A stretch of DNA of 64,000 nucleotides from assembly GCF_003312875.1 (NCBI RefSeq), contig NZ_CP015163.1:2914001-2978000 (forward strand). The letters are read 5' to 3'. The DNA is from Amycolatopsis albispora (lineage in GTDB: Bacteria; Actinomycetota; Actinomycetes; Mycobacteriales; Pseudonocardiaceae). The position numbers and the translations under genes were made by a program. A model generated the notes under the pieces. The model ran no database searches. It was not told the origin of the DNA and saw nothing but the letters and a program-made list of their open reading frames with translations. Shown in pieces: positions 50,990-63,651 of the stretch (position 1 is the stretch's first letter; every line of letters starts with the position of its first letter).

Positions 50990-51920
50990 ACAACGCCGAC
51001 AGCGGCTGACCGGAGGCCATCACCGGGATCGCGCTGTCGTAGAGCCGGTCGGCCAGTGCGACCAGCCGCAGCGCCACGTTCTGGTCCGGCGCCGCGAACA
51101 CCCCGCGCAGGTGCACCATCGGCACACCGCGCACCAGCCTGCCGTACCGCGACGGGTGCAGCTTCGCCAGGTAGTCGCACAGCTCGCCGAAGTCGTCCAC
51201 AGTGGACTCGGGCACCCTGGCGGCCGACGCCTCCAGCTCCGCGTCCGAGGCGGGCGGCGGCGCTTCGGGCAGGCCGCGGTGGCGGTAGTCGGGACCGTCC
51301 ACCCGCACCACGCCGAACCGCGCGGACAGCGACTGGATCTCACGCAGGAAGTCCTCGGCGGCGAACCGGCCCTCGCCCAGCTTGTCCGGCAGCGTGTTCG
51401 AGGTGGCCGCGACAAAAACCCCGGCGTCGGTCAGCTCCCGCAGCAGCCGGGTGACCAGCATGGTGTCGCCGGGGTCGTCCAGCTCGAACTCGTCGATGGT
51501 GAGCAGCCGGTGCGCGGACAGCCGGCGCACCGCCTCGGCGAAGCCCAGCGCGCCGACCAGGTGGGTCAGCTCGACGAAGGTGGCATACGCCTTGGGCGAC
51601 GGCGATTCGTGCCAGATCGACGCGAGCAGGTGCGTCTTGCCGACACCGAACCCGCCGTCCAGGTACAGCCCCGGCTTGCCGTCCGCGGCGCTGTCGCCGC
51701 CGCCGAACAGGCTGCGCCACTTCGACTTCTTCGCCTTGCTCGCGGCGGTGACCCTGGCCGCGAACGCCGAGCAGTCACGCACGGCGGCGGCCTGGCTCGG
51801 CTCGGCGGGGTTCGGCACGTACGTGGCGAAGCGCACGCCGTCGAACCGCGGCGGCGGGACCAGTGAGCCGATCAGCTCCTCCGCGCCCAGCTGGGGGTCG
51901 CGATCGATCAGGCGGGGCAT
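50883..51920 (-). CDS. zapE: ZapE/AFG1-family ATPase
   Basis: A 345-residue AAA-type ATPase of the AFG1/ZapE family: Walker A in LDGGFGVGKTHLLAS, Walker B in LLTIDEFELDDPGD, and sensor-like VAATSNTLPDKLGEGRF, with the C-terminal ALRLVALADRLYD typical of the family. ZapE affects Z-ring stability in proteobacteria; the actinobacterial role is less defined. TACGCT (51928-51933) lies 7 nt before the ATG, suggesting a leaderless message. Confidence 0.9.
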   Translation of the reverse strand: MPRLIDRDPQLGAEELIGSLVPPPRFDGVRFATYVPNPAEPSQAAAVRDCSAFAARVTAASKAKKSKWRSLFGGGDSAADGKPGLYLDGGFGVGKTHLLASIWHESPSPKAYATFVELTHLVGALGFAEAVRRLSAHRLLTIDEFELDDPGDTMLVTRLLRELTDAGVFVAATSNTLPDKLGEGRFAAEDFLREIQSLSARFGVVRVDGPDYRHRGLPEAPPPASDAELEASAARVPESTVDDFGELCDYLAKLHPSRYGRLVRGVPMVHLRGVFAAPDQNVALRLVALADRLYDSAIPVMASGQPLSALFTEEMIQGGYRKKYLRAVSRLTALARDAAKPAPQP

Positions 51921-51953
51921 GCGAGCGAGCGTAACCGGGCCACCCGTGCTGGG

Positions 51954-52721
51954 ATGAAGGGCGTGCAGCAGCTCTGGCCACCGAACGACGCCCGATCCAA
52001 CCTGTCCGACTTGTCCGACGCCGATCTCGAACGGCTCTACGGTTATCCCGACGACCTGTCGAAACCCTGGGTGCAGGTCAATTTCGTGACCTCGGCCGAC
52101 GGCGCGGTGACCGTGGCGGACAAGTCCGAGGGCCTGTCCCACCCGGCGGACAAGCACATCTTCGGCCTCGGGCGCGCGCTGTGTGACGTTGTTCTCGTCG
52201 GCGCGGGCACGGTCATCGCGGAGAACTACCGCGGGGTGCGCGTGAGCGAGCAGCGGGCCGAGCCGCGGAAACGGCTCGGCCTGGCCGAGATCCCGCCGAT
52301 CGCGGTGGTCACCGCGCGGTGCTCGATCGAGCCGGACTCGGCGCTGTTCACCGACGCGAAGGTGCCGCCGATCATCCTGACCACCGAAGGCGCACCGCGT
52401 GCCCGCCGCGAGGCGCTGGCCGACGCCGGGGCCGAGGTGATCATCGCCGGGCCGCTCACCGTGGAGCTGACCACCGCGCTGGCCGAGCTGGACCGCCGCG
52501 GGCTGCGCCGGGTCAACTGCGAAGGCGGGCCGCACCTGTTCGGCGCGCTGATCTCGGAGGACCTGGTCGACCAGCTGTGCCTGACCGTGGCGCCGCTGCT
52601 GGCCGGGGCCGGTGCCGGGCGCATCGCCGCCGGCCGCGACACCCTGGTGCCGCGGCGGCTGGCGCTGGCCTCGATCCTGCACGAAGACGGGTTCACCATG
52701 TTCCGGTACCGGCGCGCCTGA
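51954..52721 (+). CDS. RibD-C/pyrimidine-reductase-family protein
   Basis: A 255-residue dihydrofolate-reductase-like protein of the RibD C-terminal type: VNFVTSADGAVTVADKSEGL, FGLGRALCDVVLVGAGTV, VNCEGGPHLFGALI and LCLTVAPLLAGAGAGRI. It lacks the deaminase domain of full RibD, so a role in riboflavin synthesis as a separate reductase, or in another NADPH reduction, is possible. Its stop is only 2 bp before the sigma-factor start. ATG 51954 has no clear ribosome site; GTG 51963 is an alternative. Confidence 0.82.
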   Translation: MKGVQQLWPPNDARSNLSDLSDADLERLYGYPDDLSKPWVQVNFVTSADGAVTVADKSEGLSHPADKHIFGLGRALCDVVLVGAGTVIAENYRGVRVSEQRAEPRKRLGLAEIPPIAVVTARCSIEPDSALFTDAKVPPIILTTEGAPRARREALADAGAEVIIAGPLTVELTTALAELDRRGLRRVNCEGGPHLFGALISEDLVDQLCLTVAPLLAGAGAGRIAAGRDTLVPRRLALASILHEDGFTMFRYRRA

Positions 52722-52723
52722 GC

Positions 52724-53287
52724 ATGGCCGGCGAGCCGAAACCGGACCAGGCGCTGCTGGCCAAGGCCGCGGCGGGTGATCCGCACGCCTTCGACCAGCT
52801 GGTGCGGCGGCACACCCCGCGCATGTACCGGGTGGCGCTGCGGATCACCGGCAACGCGGCCGAGGCGGAGGACGTGGTGCAGGACGCGTGGATCTCGGCG
52901 TGGCGCGGGCTGTCCGGGTTCCGCGCCGAGTCGGCGGTGTCCACCTGGCTCTACCGCGTGGTCACCAACGCCGCGCTCGCCTACGTGCGCCGCCGCAGGC
53001 AGACCGTCTCGCTCGACGCCGAGGAGGGGGACGGCGCCGGCCTGCAGCTCGCCGACCTCAGCGCGAACCCGGAAGGCCAGGTCGTGCGGGCCGAGCAGGT
53101 TGATGCCACGCTGCGCGCCATCGCCGAACTGGACGTGTCGCAGCGGGTTCCGCTGGTGCTGCGCGAACTGGAGGGGCTGAGCTACGAGGAGGTGGCCGAC
53201 GTGCTCGAGGTGAGTGTCCCGGCCTTGCGTTCCCGGTTGCACCGCGCGAGGGTGGCCCTGCTCGCGAAACTCAAGGAGCTGCGATGA
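52724..53287 (+). CDS. ECF-type RNA polymerase sigma factor
   Basis: A 187-residue group IV sigma factor. Region 2 is seen in AEAEDVVQDAWISAWRGL and STWLYRVVTNAAL, and region 4 in LEGLSYEEVADVLEVSVPAL followed by RSRLHRARVALL. It leads a run of tightly packed Asp23-type envelope genes and overlaps the next gene by ATGA, so it likely drives that operon. No conventional zinc-binding anti-sigma factor is adjacent; the next, Asp23-like product may take that place. Confidence 0.88.
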   Translation: MAGEPKPDQALLAKAAAGDPHAFDQLVRRHTPRMYRVALRITGNAAEAEDVVQDAWISAWRGLSGFRAESAVSTWLYRVVTNAALAYVRRRRQTVSLDAEEGDGAGLQLADLSANPEGQVVRAEQVDATLRAIAELDVSQRVPLVLRELEGLSYEEVADVLEVSVPALRSRLHRARVALLAKLKELR

Positions 53288-53718
53288 GCACGGCACCGGC
53301 CGGGGACCCCCGGCAGGATCCCGACTGGCACCTGGTGCGCGCCGCCGCCCGCACGGTGGTGCCCACCCCGCCGGGACTGGTCGACCGGGTCCTGCGCTCG
53401 GTGCGCGGGCTGCGCGGCGGCTCGGCCGAGTTCGAATACGACCAGGACGGCGGCAAGCTCCGGATCACCGAACCGGTGCTGGTGCTGCTCACCCGGCGGC
53501 TCGCGGCCGATCTCGGGCACCGGATCGGCGGACTGCACGTGGCCGCGGTCGCGCTCGAAGCCGAAGGGCTGGAAGTGCTCACCACGGTCCGGTACGGCGT
53601 GGCGGCGGACGAAGCGGCCGAGGCGCTGCGCGTCGCGCTCGTCCGGGCGCTTTCGGCCGAACTCGGCGAACCGGCTCCGACGGTGAACGTGCACGTGGTG
53701 GACGTCCACGTGGACTGA
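53284..53718 (+). CDS. Asp23/Gls24-like small protein next to the sigma factor
   Basis: A 144-residue soluble protein coupled to the sigma gene by ATGA. From residue 57 the pattern ITEPVLVLLTRRLAADLGH, RIGGLHVAAVALEAEG, TVRYGVAADEAAEALR and PTVNVHVVDVHVD follows the Asp23 fold (helix, strand with GV, YG, VNVxVxDV). The N-terminal 50 residues are charged and unrelated. No HxxxCxxC anti-sigma motif is present. Its position suggests sigma-factor control or membership of the Asp23 complex; both are inference. Confidence 0.6.
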   Translation: MSTAPAGDPRQDPDWHLVRAAARTVVPTPPGLVDRVLRSVRGLRGGSAEFEYDQDGGKLRITEPVLVLLTRRLAADLGHRIGGLHVAAVALEAEGLEVLTTVRYGVAADEAAEALRVALVRALSAELGEPAPTVNVHVVDVHVD

Positions 53719-53821
53719 TGCGCCGCCTCCTTCACCCATTCGAGGGACGTTGCGGAATGGCGCGGCACCGGCACCCATCGTACGAATGAGCCACAACGGT
53801 TGGGAAAGGAGCGGCATTCAC

Positions 53822-54286
53822 ATGGCGCAGACGAGCGCGACGAACCAGGGCACCACTCCCGCACTGCGGACGGGGTCCACCCCGGTGCTCAACGAAGACG
53901 GAGCTCAGGGCAAGACCACCATCGCCTCGGCGGTGGTGCAGAAGGTGGCGGGCATCGCGGCCCGCGAGGTGTCCGGGGTGCACGCGCTCGGCGGGGGTGT
54001 CTCCCGTGCCTTCGGCGCGATCAAGGAACGCATCCCGGGTTCGGGCACGGTGACCACCGCCGGGGTTTCGGTCGAGGTCGGCGAGAAGCAGACCGCGGTG
54101 GACCTCGACGTGGTGGTGGAGTACGGCGCGCGGATCGTGGACGTGGCGCGCGCGGTGCGGCGCAACGTGATCAGCACCGTCGAGCAGATCACCGGGCTCG
54201 AGGTGATCGAGGTGAACATCGCGGTCAACGACATCCACCTGCCCGAGGATGACGAAGCCGAGGAAAGCAACTCGCGGGTCGAGTGA
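53822..54286 (+). CDS. Asp23/Gls24 family envelope stress protein
   Basis: A 154-residue Asp23 protein: IASAVVQKVAGIAAREVSGV, a Gly/Ser-containing loop, VSVEVGEKQTAVDLDVVVEYG and LEVIEVNIAVNDIHLPED are the diagnostic segments. In Firmicutes Asp23 is a very abundant protein tethered to the membrane by AmaP. ATG 53822 lies 10 nt after GGAG. It overlaps the next small gene by GTGA or ATG directly after the stop. Confidence 0.88.
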   Translation: MAQTSATNQGTTPALRTGSTPVLNEDGAQGKTTIASAVVQKVAGIAAREVSGVHALGGGVSRAFGAIKERIPGSGTVTTAGVSVEVGEKQTAVDLDVVVEYGARIVDVARAVRRNVISTVEQITGLEVIEVNIAVNDIHLPEDDEAEESNSRVE

Positions 54287-54603
54287 TGACCAGCGCCGCA
54301 TCCGGAAGCGGCCGGCCGGGCACGCTGGCCGACGAGATCGCGAGCGCGGTGCTCGCGCACCCGTCGGTGGTCCGGCTGGCCGGGGGTGCCGGCGGGCCGA
54401 GCACCCACCTGCCCGGCCGCCGCGTGGCCGGCGTGCGCGCCGACGGGCCGGGCATCGAGGTCGCCGTGGTGCTCCGGCTCGACGGCCCGCTGCCCGGCCT
54501 CGGTGCCGAACTGCGCGAGCGGGTGCGCCGGGTCGCCGGGAACGTGCCGGTCGACATCGAGATCACCGACGTCATCCCTACCCAAGGAGCCAAGGAAGAA
54601 TGA
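54283..54603 (+). CDS. Small Asp23-operon protein, truncated Asp23-like domain
   Basis: A 105-106-residue protein starting at GTG 54283 or ATG 54286. LADEIASAVLAHPSVVRLAG resembles the first Asp23 helix and GIEVAVVLRLDGPLPGLGAE, VRRVAGNVPVDIEITDV its later strands, so it looks like a shortened, divergent Asp23 module. It ends in an ATGA overlap with the DUF2273-like gene. Function unknown. Confidence 0.65.
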   Translation: MMTSAASGSGRPGTLADEIASAVLAHPSVVRLAGGAGGPSTHLPGRRVAGVRADGPGIEVAVVLRLDGPLPGLGAELRERVRRVAGNVPVDIEITDVIPTQGAKEE

Positions 54604-54776
54604 ACGCTACGCAGACCGGAATCCTCGCGGGGCTGGTGCTCGGCCTCGCGGCGAGCCAGAGCTTCACCGCCTTTCTCGTCACGCTCGCGGTCGGCGTGAT
54701 CGGCCTGGTGGTCGGGCGGGTGCTCGACGGTGAACTGGACCTCGGTGACATGTTCGGCAAGGGCAGGGACCGGTGA
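54600..54776 (+). CDS. DUF2273-like small membrane protein
   Basis: A 58-residue protein with two predicted membrane segments (ILAGLVLGLAAS and FLVTLAVGVIGLVVGRVL) and a C-terminal GELDLGDMFG tail. Similar DUF2273 proteins are frequent members of Asp23/AmaP operons and probably help anchor the complex. Overlaps on both sides (ATGA and GTGA) show tight coupling. Confidence 0.7.
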   Translation: MNATQTGILAGLVLGLAASQSFTAFLVTLAVGVIGLVVGRVLDGELDLGDMFGKGRDR

Positions 54777-55162
54777 CCGCACTGGACGAGCGGCCGGTCG
54801 CCGCGCTGCCCGACGACGATGACGCCGCCGAACGCGGCACGCTGAGCATCGACCACTCGGTGGTGCGCAAGGTCGCCCAGCGCGCGGCCGACGAGGTGCC
54901 CGGCACGGCCAAGGTGGAGCGGAAGGTGGCCGGGCTCGGCCTGGGCAGCCACGGCGCCGGTGCCAAGGTCTCCGGCCGGGACAACGACGTGGACCTGGCG
55001 CTCGACCTCGCCCTGCACTACCCGGCCCCGGTCCGCACCGTGGTCGGCGAGGTGCGGGAGCGGGTGACCAGGGAGGTGGAGCACATCACCTCCTACCACG
55101 TGCGCTCGCTCGCGGTGACGGTTTCCGCGCTGGTGCCGGAAACCCGGCCACGGGTGCGATGA
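54773..55162 (+). CDS. Asp23/Gls24 family protein, second copy
   Basis: A 129-residue protein: LSIDHSVVRKVAQRAADEVP, VDLALDLALHYPAPVRTVV and VTREVEHITSYHVRSLAVTV follow the Asp23 fold. GTG start in a GTGA overlap with the preceding gene. Together with the 53822 gene it provides two full-length Asp23 paralogues in one operon. Confidence 0.82.
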   Translation: MTALDERPVAALPDDDDAAERGTLSIDHSVVRKVAQRAADEVPGTAKVERKVAGLGLGSHGAGAKVSGRDNDVDLALDLALHYPAPVRTVVGEVRERVTREVEHITSYHVRSLAVTVSALVPETRPRVR

Positions 55163-55178
55163 GGATGAGGAGTTTGGC

Positions 55179-55715
55179 GTGCGGGTTTTCGTCCGTTTGC
55201 TTTCGACCCTGCTCGGCCTGGCCGTCGCGGCGGCCGGCGCGCTGCTCGCGCTCGAGGTCGGCTGGCACTGGTGGCGCCCGGCCGGCTCACCGCTGATCGT
55301 GCCGTGGCGGCGGTGGCAGGAAGCTCTGTCCACAATGAACTGGGCCAGTGCCCCGGTGCAGTGGATCGCCGCCGCGGTGGCCGTCGGCGGGCTCGTCCTG
55401 GTGTTGTTCGCCGCTTCGGCGCGGCGGCGGGCGGTGCGGCTGACCGATCCGGCCGACGAGGTCAGCGTCACCACCACACCGCGCTCGCTGGCGCGGCTGG
55501 TCGGCAGGCACGTGCGTGCCGAAGACAACGTCACCGGCGCCTCGGTGACGGCCAGTGCGAAGAAGGTGCGCGTGCGCGCCACTTCGCGGCTGGCCACCGA
55601 GGGCGAGCTGCGGCCGCGGCTGCTGGAGACGGTGCGCGCGCTGGTCGCCGACGTGCCGCTGGTGCGCAAGCCGAAGGTGTCCGTTGTTGTCGACTCACCG
55701 AAGGACCGCCGATGA
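55179..55715 (+). CDS. DUF6286-type membrane protein of the Asp23 operon
   Basis: A 178-residue protein with two N-terminal membrane helices (LLSTLLGLAVAAAGALLALEV and WIAAAVAVGGLVLVLFAAS, approximate limits) and a C-terminal cytoplasmic Asp23-like region (VTGASVTASAKKVRVRATSR, KPKVSVVVDSP). It resembles the DUF6286 proteins found in actinobacterial Asp23 operons. It is coupled to the AmaP gene by ATGA. Probably a membrane anchor. Confidence 0.7.
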   Translation: MRVFVRLLSTLLGLAVAAAGALLALEVGWHWWRPAGSPLIVPWRRWQEALSTMNWASAPVQWIAAAVAVGGLVLVLFAASARRRAVRLTDPADEVSVTTTPRSLARLVGRHVRAEDNVTGASVTASAKKVRVRATSRLATEGELRPRLLETVRALVADVPLVRKPKVSVVVDSPKDRR

Positions 55716-56308
55716 AATCCGTCGCCAGCAAGGCTTTGGCGCGTTCCTACGGGGCCGAGCGCACGCTGACCTCGATCGTCGGCCTGCTCGCGCTGGCCGG
55801 TGGTGTGGTGGTGCTGGTGGTCGGGCAGGGATGGCTGGGCACCTTCCGCGCGCAGCGCCCGGTGCTCGACCCGATCGCGGTGGACTGGCTGGGCCGCGAG
55901 CCGGTGCTCGCGAAGGTCGCCGCGATCGTGCTCGGGGTGGTGCTGCTGGTTTTCGGCCTGTGGTGGTTCTTCCGCTCGCTGCGGCCGGAGGGCAGGCCGG
56001 ACCTGGAACTGGACCGGACACCGGGGCAGGAGCTGACCGTCACCGCCGCCGCCATCTCGGGTGCGGTGCGCGCCGACGCGGAAGCCGTCGAAGGCGTGAG
56101 CCGGGCGCGGGTGCGGGCCGTCGGTGATGCCTCCTCACCCGCGCTGCGCATGGAAATCTCGCTGCGTGAAGGCGCGGACCTGAAGACCGTGTGGCACGAA
56201 CTCGACGCGCGTGTGCTCACGCGGGCCAGGGAGTCGCTCGGCGTGGACACCCTGCCCACCGCCGTCCGCATCGACCTGGACGCCAGCACCAAGCAACGCG
56301 TGAAGTAG
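55712..56308 (+). CDS. amaP: AmaP-like alkaline shock membrane anchor protein
   Basis: A 198-residue protein with two membrane helices (IVGLLALAGGVVVLVVGQG and AAIVLGVVLLVFGLWWFF) that flank a short outer loop, then a soluble C-terminal domain of Asp23-like pattern (ISGAVRADAEAVEGVSRARV, LRMEISLREGADLKTVWHEL). This matches AmaP, which tethers Asp23 to the membrane in staphylococci. It is the last gene of the operon; its stop lies 4 bp from the convergent kinase gene. Confidence 0.75.
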   Translation: MKSVASKALARSYGAERTLTSIVGLLALAGGVVVLVVGQGWLGTFRAQRPVLDPIAVDWLGREPVLAKVAAIVLGVVLLVFGLWWFFRSLRPEGRPDLELDRTPGQELTVTAAAISGAVRADAEAVEGVSRARVRAVGDASSPALRMEISLREGADLKTVWHELDARVLTRARESLGVDTLPTAVRIDLDASTKQRVK

Positions 56309-56311
56309 CGG

Positions 56312-60687
<4,376 letters not shown>

Positions 60688-60691
<4 letters not shown>

Positions 60692-61647
60692 GCGGCAAAG
60701 GTAGCTATTCTCTCCGCGAGTTCGCGAGCCTCGGTGTGCTCGGCCCGGCGGACCGCCTCCGCTTCCAGCGGCCGCAGCCGGTCGGCGAACCGCGCCGAGT
60801 TCATCCCTTCGGCGGCCGCCAGCGCGCGATCGCCCACCTCGGCCGCTTCGTCCACATCCCCCATCAGCAGGTGGTCGATGGCCAGCAGCACCAGGCAGAA
60901 GGCCTTGCTCCGCATCATGTCCGGGCCGTACCGCTCGACCACGAAGCTGAGCTCGTCACAGGCGGGCGCGGCGTAGGCGGAGTCCACGCCGAGCGCCAGT
61001 TCGGTGTAGACGGTGCCGATCATCGCGGCGAGGTCGTTCTGGTCGAAGAACCGCACCCAGACGGGGACCTCCTCGTTCCCGGAGCGGGAGAACGCCTCGT
61101 CGGCCCGGCCGAGCGCGCGGATCGCGTCGTCGCGCTTGCCCAGTTTCGCGTGCGCCCACGCCTGGTTCGCGCACAGCACGCTCAGCATCACCGCGGACCC
61201 CGCCGCGGCGGCCGCGCGCTCGCCCTGGACGAACGCGGCCAGCGCCTGCCCCGGTGCCTCGTAGTGCAAATACACCCTGCCTTTGCGATAGAGGATGTTC
61301 GCCACGAGGCCGTTGTCCCCGCCTTCCCTGGCGAGTTCGAGTGCACGGTCGAAACGCGCGTGCGCGGCGTCCGGGAATCCGGCGTCGAATGCGGTCCAGC
61401 CGGCCAGACTGGTCAGATCGGCGAGCGCGGTGCACAACTTCGCCTTCACCCGTTCCGTGGCCGCGGCGTCGAGCAGCCGATAAGCCCACGAAAGCTGCGC
61501 GAGCGCCGCGTCGTGGCACCAGCCACCGCCGTAGCGGTAGTCCAGCGCGCGGAAAGTGCTGGTCTCGGTTTCCACGCGGGCCACATCGGACAGGCCGATC
61601 CGGCTCGCGGCGCAGGGGTGCGTTCGGTTCGCGGGCTTCGCATTCAT
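60688..61647 (-). CDS. TPR-repeat protein lacking a DNA-binding domain, coupled to the kinase
   Basis: A 319-residue helical-repeat protein. It resembles the C-terminal TPR sensor half of actinobacterial XRE-type regulators ([60 protein letters not shown] repeats) but has no helix-turn-helix. The start is not an artefact: AGGGAGA precedes ATG 61647 at proper spacing and no helix-turn-helix sequence lies upstream. The stop overlaps the kinase start by ATGA. It may act as a protein-protein or signal-input partner of the kinase, which is inference. Confidence 0.8.
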
Positions 61648-61758
61648 GGCGCTGTCTCCCTGTCACTCACCTTGTGGGTGGGCCGGGTTCCGGATGCCCC
61701 ATTGTCGCACCGGTCAACCGCCGGACCGGCAAGTTCTAGTCGGTGATTTTTTTCAGTA

Positions 61759-62412
61759 CTACTCGATGAGGCCGTTGCGCCGGGCGAAGGCGACCGCTTC
61801 CAGCTTCGAATGCGCGTTCAGTTTCCCGAGTATTCGCTGAATGTGGTTGCGAACCGTGTTCCTGGCCAGATTCAGTTCCGCGGCGATGCGATCGGTGGCC
61901 GCGCCCTCGGCGATCAGCGCGAGCACCTGGCGTTCGCGGGCGGTGAGCATCGGCTCGCCGCGCTCGCGCGAGGCCAGCCTGTCCAGCACCCCGGCCAGCA
62001 GGCCCGGCTCGAAGGCGGAACTGCCGGCGGCCACCCGGCGCAACGCGGCCACCAGGTCGGTGAACAACCCGGTTTTCACCAGCAGCCCGGCCCCGCCCGC
62101 GGCCACCACCCTGGCCGCCATGTTCGTGGTCGCCTCGCCGGTGAGCACCAGCACCTGGCTGTGCGGGGACTGCTCGCGGAACCGCGGCAGCGCGTCGATC
62201 CCGTCGCCGTCGGGCAGGCGCCGGTCCAGCACCACCACGTCCGGCCGGTGCGCGCGGGTGAGCGCCAGCCCCGATTCCACCGACTGCGCCGAGGCGACCA
62301 GGTCGATGTCGGGCACGTCGGCGAAGGCGATCTCCAGTGCTTCGGCGACCATGCTGTGGTCCTCCACGAGCACCACCCGGAGCGGCCGCGCACTTCCCGG
62401 CTCAGGCACCAT
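61759..62412 (-). CDS. LuxR/NarL-type response regulator
   Basis: A 217-residue regulator. The receiver domain has [19 protein letters not shown] and the phosphoacceptor Asp in [13 protein letters not shown]; the C-terminal LuxR helix-turn-helix has [20 protein letters not shown] and [22 protein letters not shown] 62412 is chosen because GGGAGG lies 7 nt upstream; the longer frame adds an unrelated N-terminus. It lies upstream of the TPR-kinase pair in the same direction, separated by 111 bp, and may be their output regulator. Confidence 0.9.
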   Translation of the reverse strand: MVPEPGSARPLRVVLVEDHSMVAEALEIAFADVPDIDLVASAQSVESGLALTRAHRPDVVVLDRRLPDGDGIDALPRFREQSPHSQVLVLTGEATTNMAARVVAAGGAGLLVKTGLFTDLVAALRRVAAGSSAFEPGLLAGVLDRLASRERGEPMLTARERQVLALIAEGAATDRIAAELNLARNTVRNHIQRILGKLNAHSKLEAVAFARRNGLIE

Positions 62413-62513
62413 CCGCCCGCCTCCCGTCGCTGTGCACGGGTAGATATGCCACGCCGGGGTGGAAAAAGCCAGACCGGCCACCCCGGCGGACGCCGTCCAG
62501 CAGAATGACGCGC

Positions 62514-63578
62514 ATGTCGCTGACGATGCCGGTCAAGCCCATGCTCGCCAAGCCGGCCAAGTCCATCCCGGACTCGGGCGGGCTGCTGTTCGAGCCGAAG
62601 TGGGACGGTTTCCGCTGCCTGGTCTTCCGCGACGGCGCCGAGCTGACCCTGCAGTCGCGCACCGGGAAACCGCTGAACCGGTACTTCCCCGAGGTGCTCG
62701 AAGCGCTCGCGGGCATCCTGCCGGAGCAGGTGGTGCTCGACGGTGAGCTGGTCATCGGCCGCGGCGGCAGGCTCGACTTCGACGCGCTGACCGAGCGCAT
62801 CCACCCCGCCGCGAGCCGCGTCGAGCTGCTCTCGCAGGAGACGCCGGCCCAGTTCGTCGCCTTCGACCTGCTGGAGCTGAACGGCGAGTCGCTGCTGGAC
62901 GAGCCGACCGAGCGCCGTCGCGCCCGGCTGGAGCAGCTGCCCGGTGTGTTCATCACCCCGGCCACCACCGATCCGGCGGTGGCGCGGCACTGGTTCGAGC
63001 TGTTCGAGGGTGCCGGGCTGGACGGTGTGATCGGCAAGCCGCTGGACGCCGCCTACGAGCCGGGCAAGCGGCTCATGCTCAAGTACAAGCACTCGCGCAC
63101 CGCGGACTGCGTGCTGGCCGGGCTGCGCTGGCACGTCGACGGCGAGCCGGGCGAAATGGTCGGCTCGTTCCTGCTGGGTCTCTACGACGAGCACGGCGTG
63201 CTGCACCACGTCGGCGTGGTGGGTTCCTTCCCGGTGACACGGCGGCGTGAACTGGCCGAGGAACTGGCGCCGCTGATCACCGACGGCCCGCACCCGTGGC
63301 TCGGCGACGCCGTGGTGCCGGGGCAGCGGCTGCCCGGTTCGGTCAACCGCTGGCGTGCGGGGGAGCAACCGTGGGTGCCGCTGCGGCTGGAGCGCGTGGT
63401 CGAGGTCGGCTACGAGCACACCGAGGGCGGGCACCCGGCGCGGTTCCGGCACACCGCGCAGTTCGCCCGCTGGCGGCCGGACCGCGAACCGTCCTCGTGC
63501 GACTACGCGCAGCTCGAAGAGCCGGCCAGGTACGACCTGGACGCGGTGTTCCGCGGTGAGGTCAGGCGGGTCGGCTGA
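62514..63578 (+). CDS. ATP-dependent DNA ligase, LigC-like
   Basis: A 354-residue ATP-dependent ligase. The adenylation Lys lies in [13 protein letters not shown] (KxDGxR), with [43 protein letters not shown] and [13 protein letters not shown] as motifs III-V, and a C-terminal OB domain ([20 protein letters not shown]). Size and motifs match mycobacterial LigC (about 355 residues), linked to DNA end-joining or repair. ATG 62514 is chosen; 62505 and 62526 are also possible because no clear ribosome site distinguishes them. Confidence 0.9.
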   Translation: MSLTMPVKPMLAKPAKSIPDSGGLLFEPKWDGFRCLVFRDGAELTLQSRTGKPLNRYFPEVLEALAGILPEQVVLDGELVIGRGGRLDFDALTERIHPAASRVELLSQETPAQFVAFDLLELNGESLLDEPTERRRARLEQLPGVFITPATTDPAVARHWFELFEGAGLDGVIGKPLDAAYEPGKRLMLKYKHSRTADCVLAGLRWHVDGEPGEMVGSFLLGLYDEHGVLHHVGVVGSFPVTRRRELAEELAPLITDGPHPWLGDAVVPGQRLPGSVNRWRAGEQPWVPLRLERVVEVGYEHTEGGHPARFRHTAQFARWRPDREPSSCDYAQLEEPARYDLDAVFRGEVRRVG

Positions 63579-63651
63579 CCTGCTCACCCGGGCCATACCC
63601 GGGGCATGCGAAGCTCGGTGGGACGAATGGGTTCGGGTGAGGAGTAGCAGT

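Noticed and set aside
63587..63603. CCCGGG-N5-CCCGGG hairpin after the ligase gene as a terminator
   Set aside because: The stem is only 6 bp with no U-run, and such matches are expected by chance in DNA of this composition.
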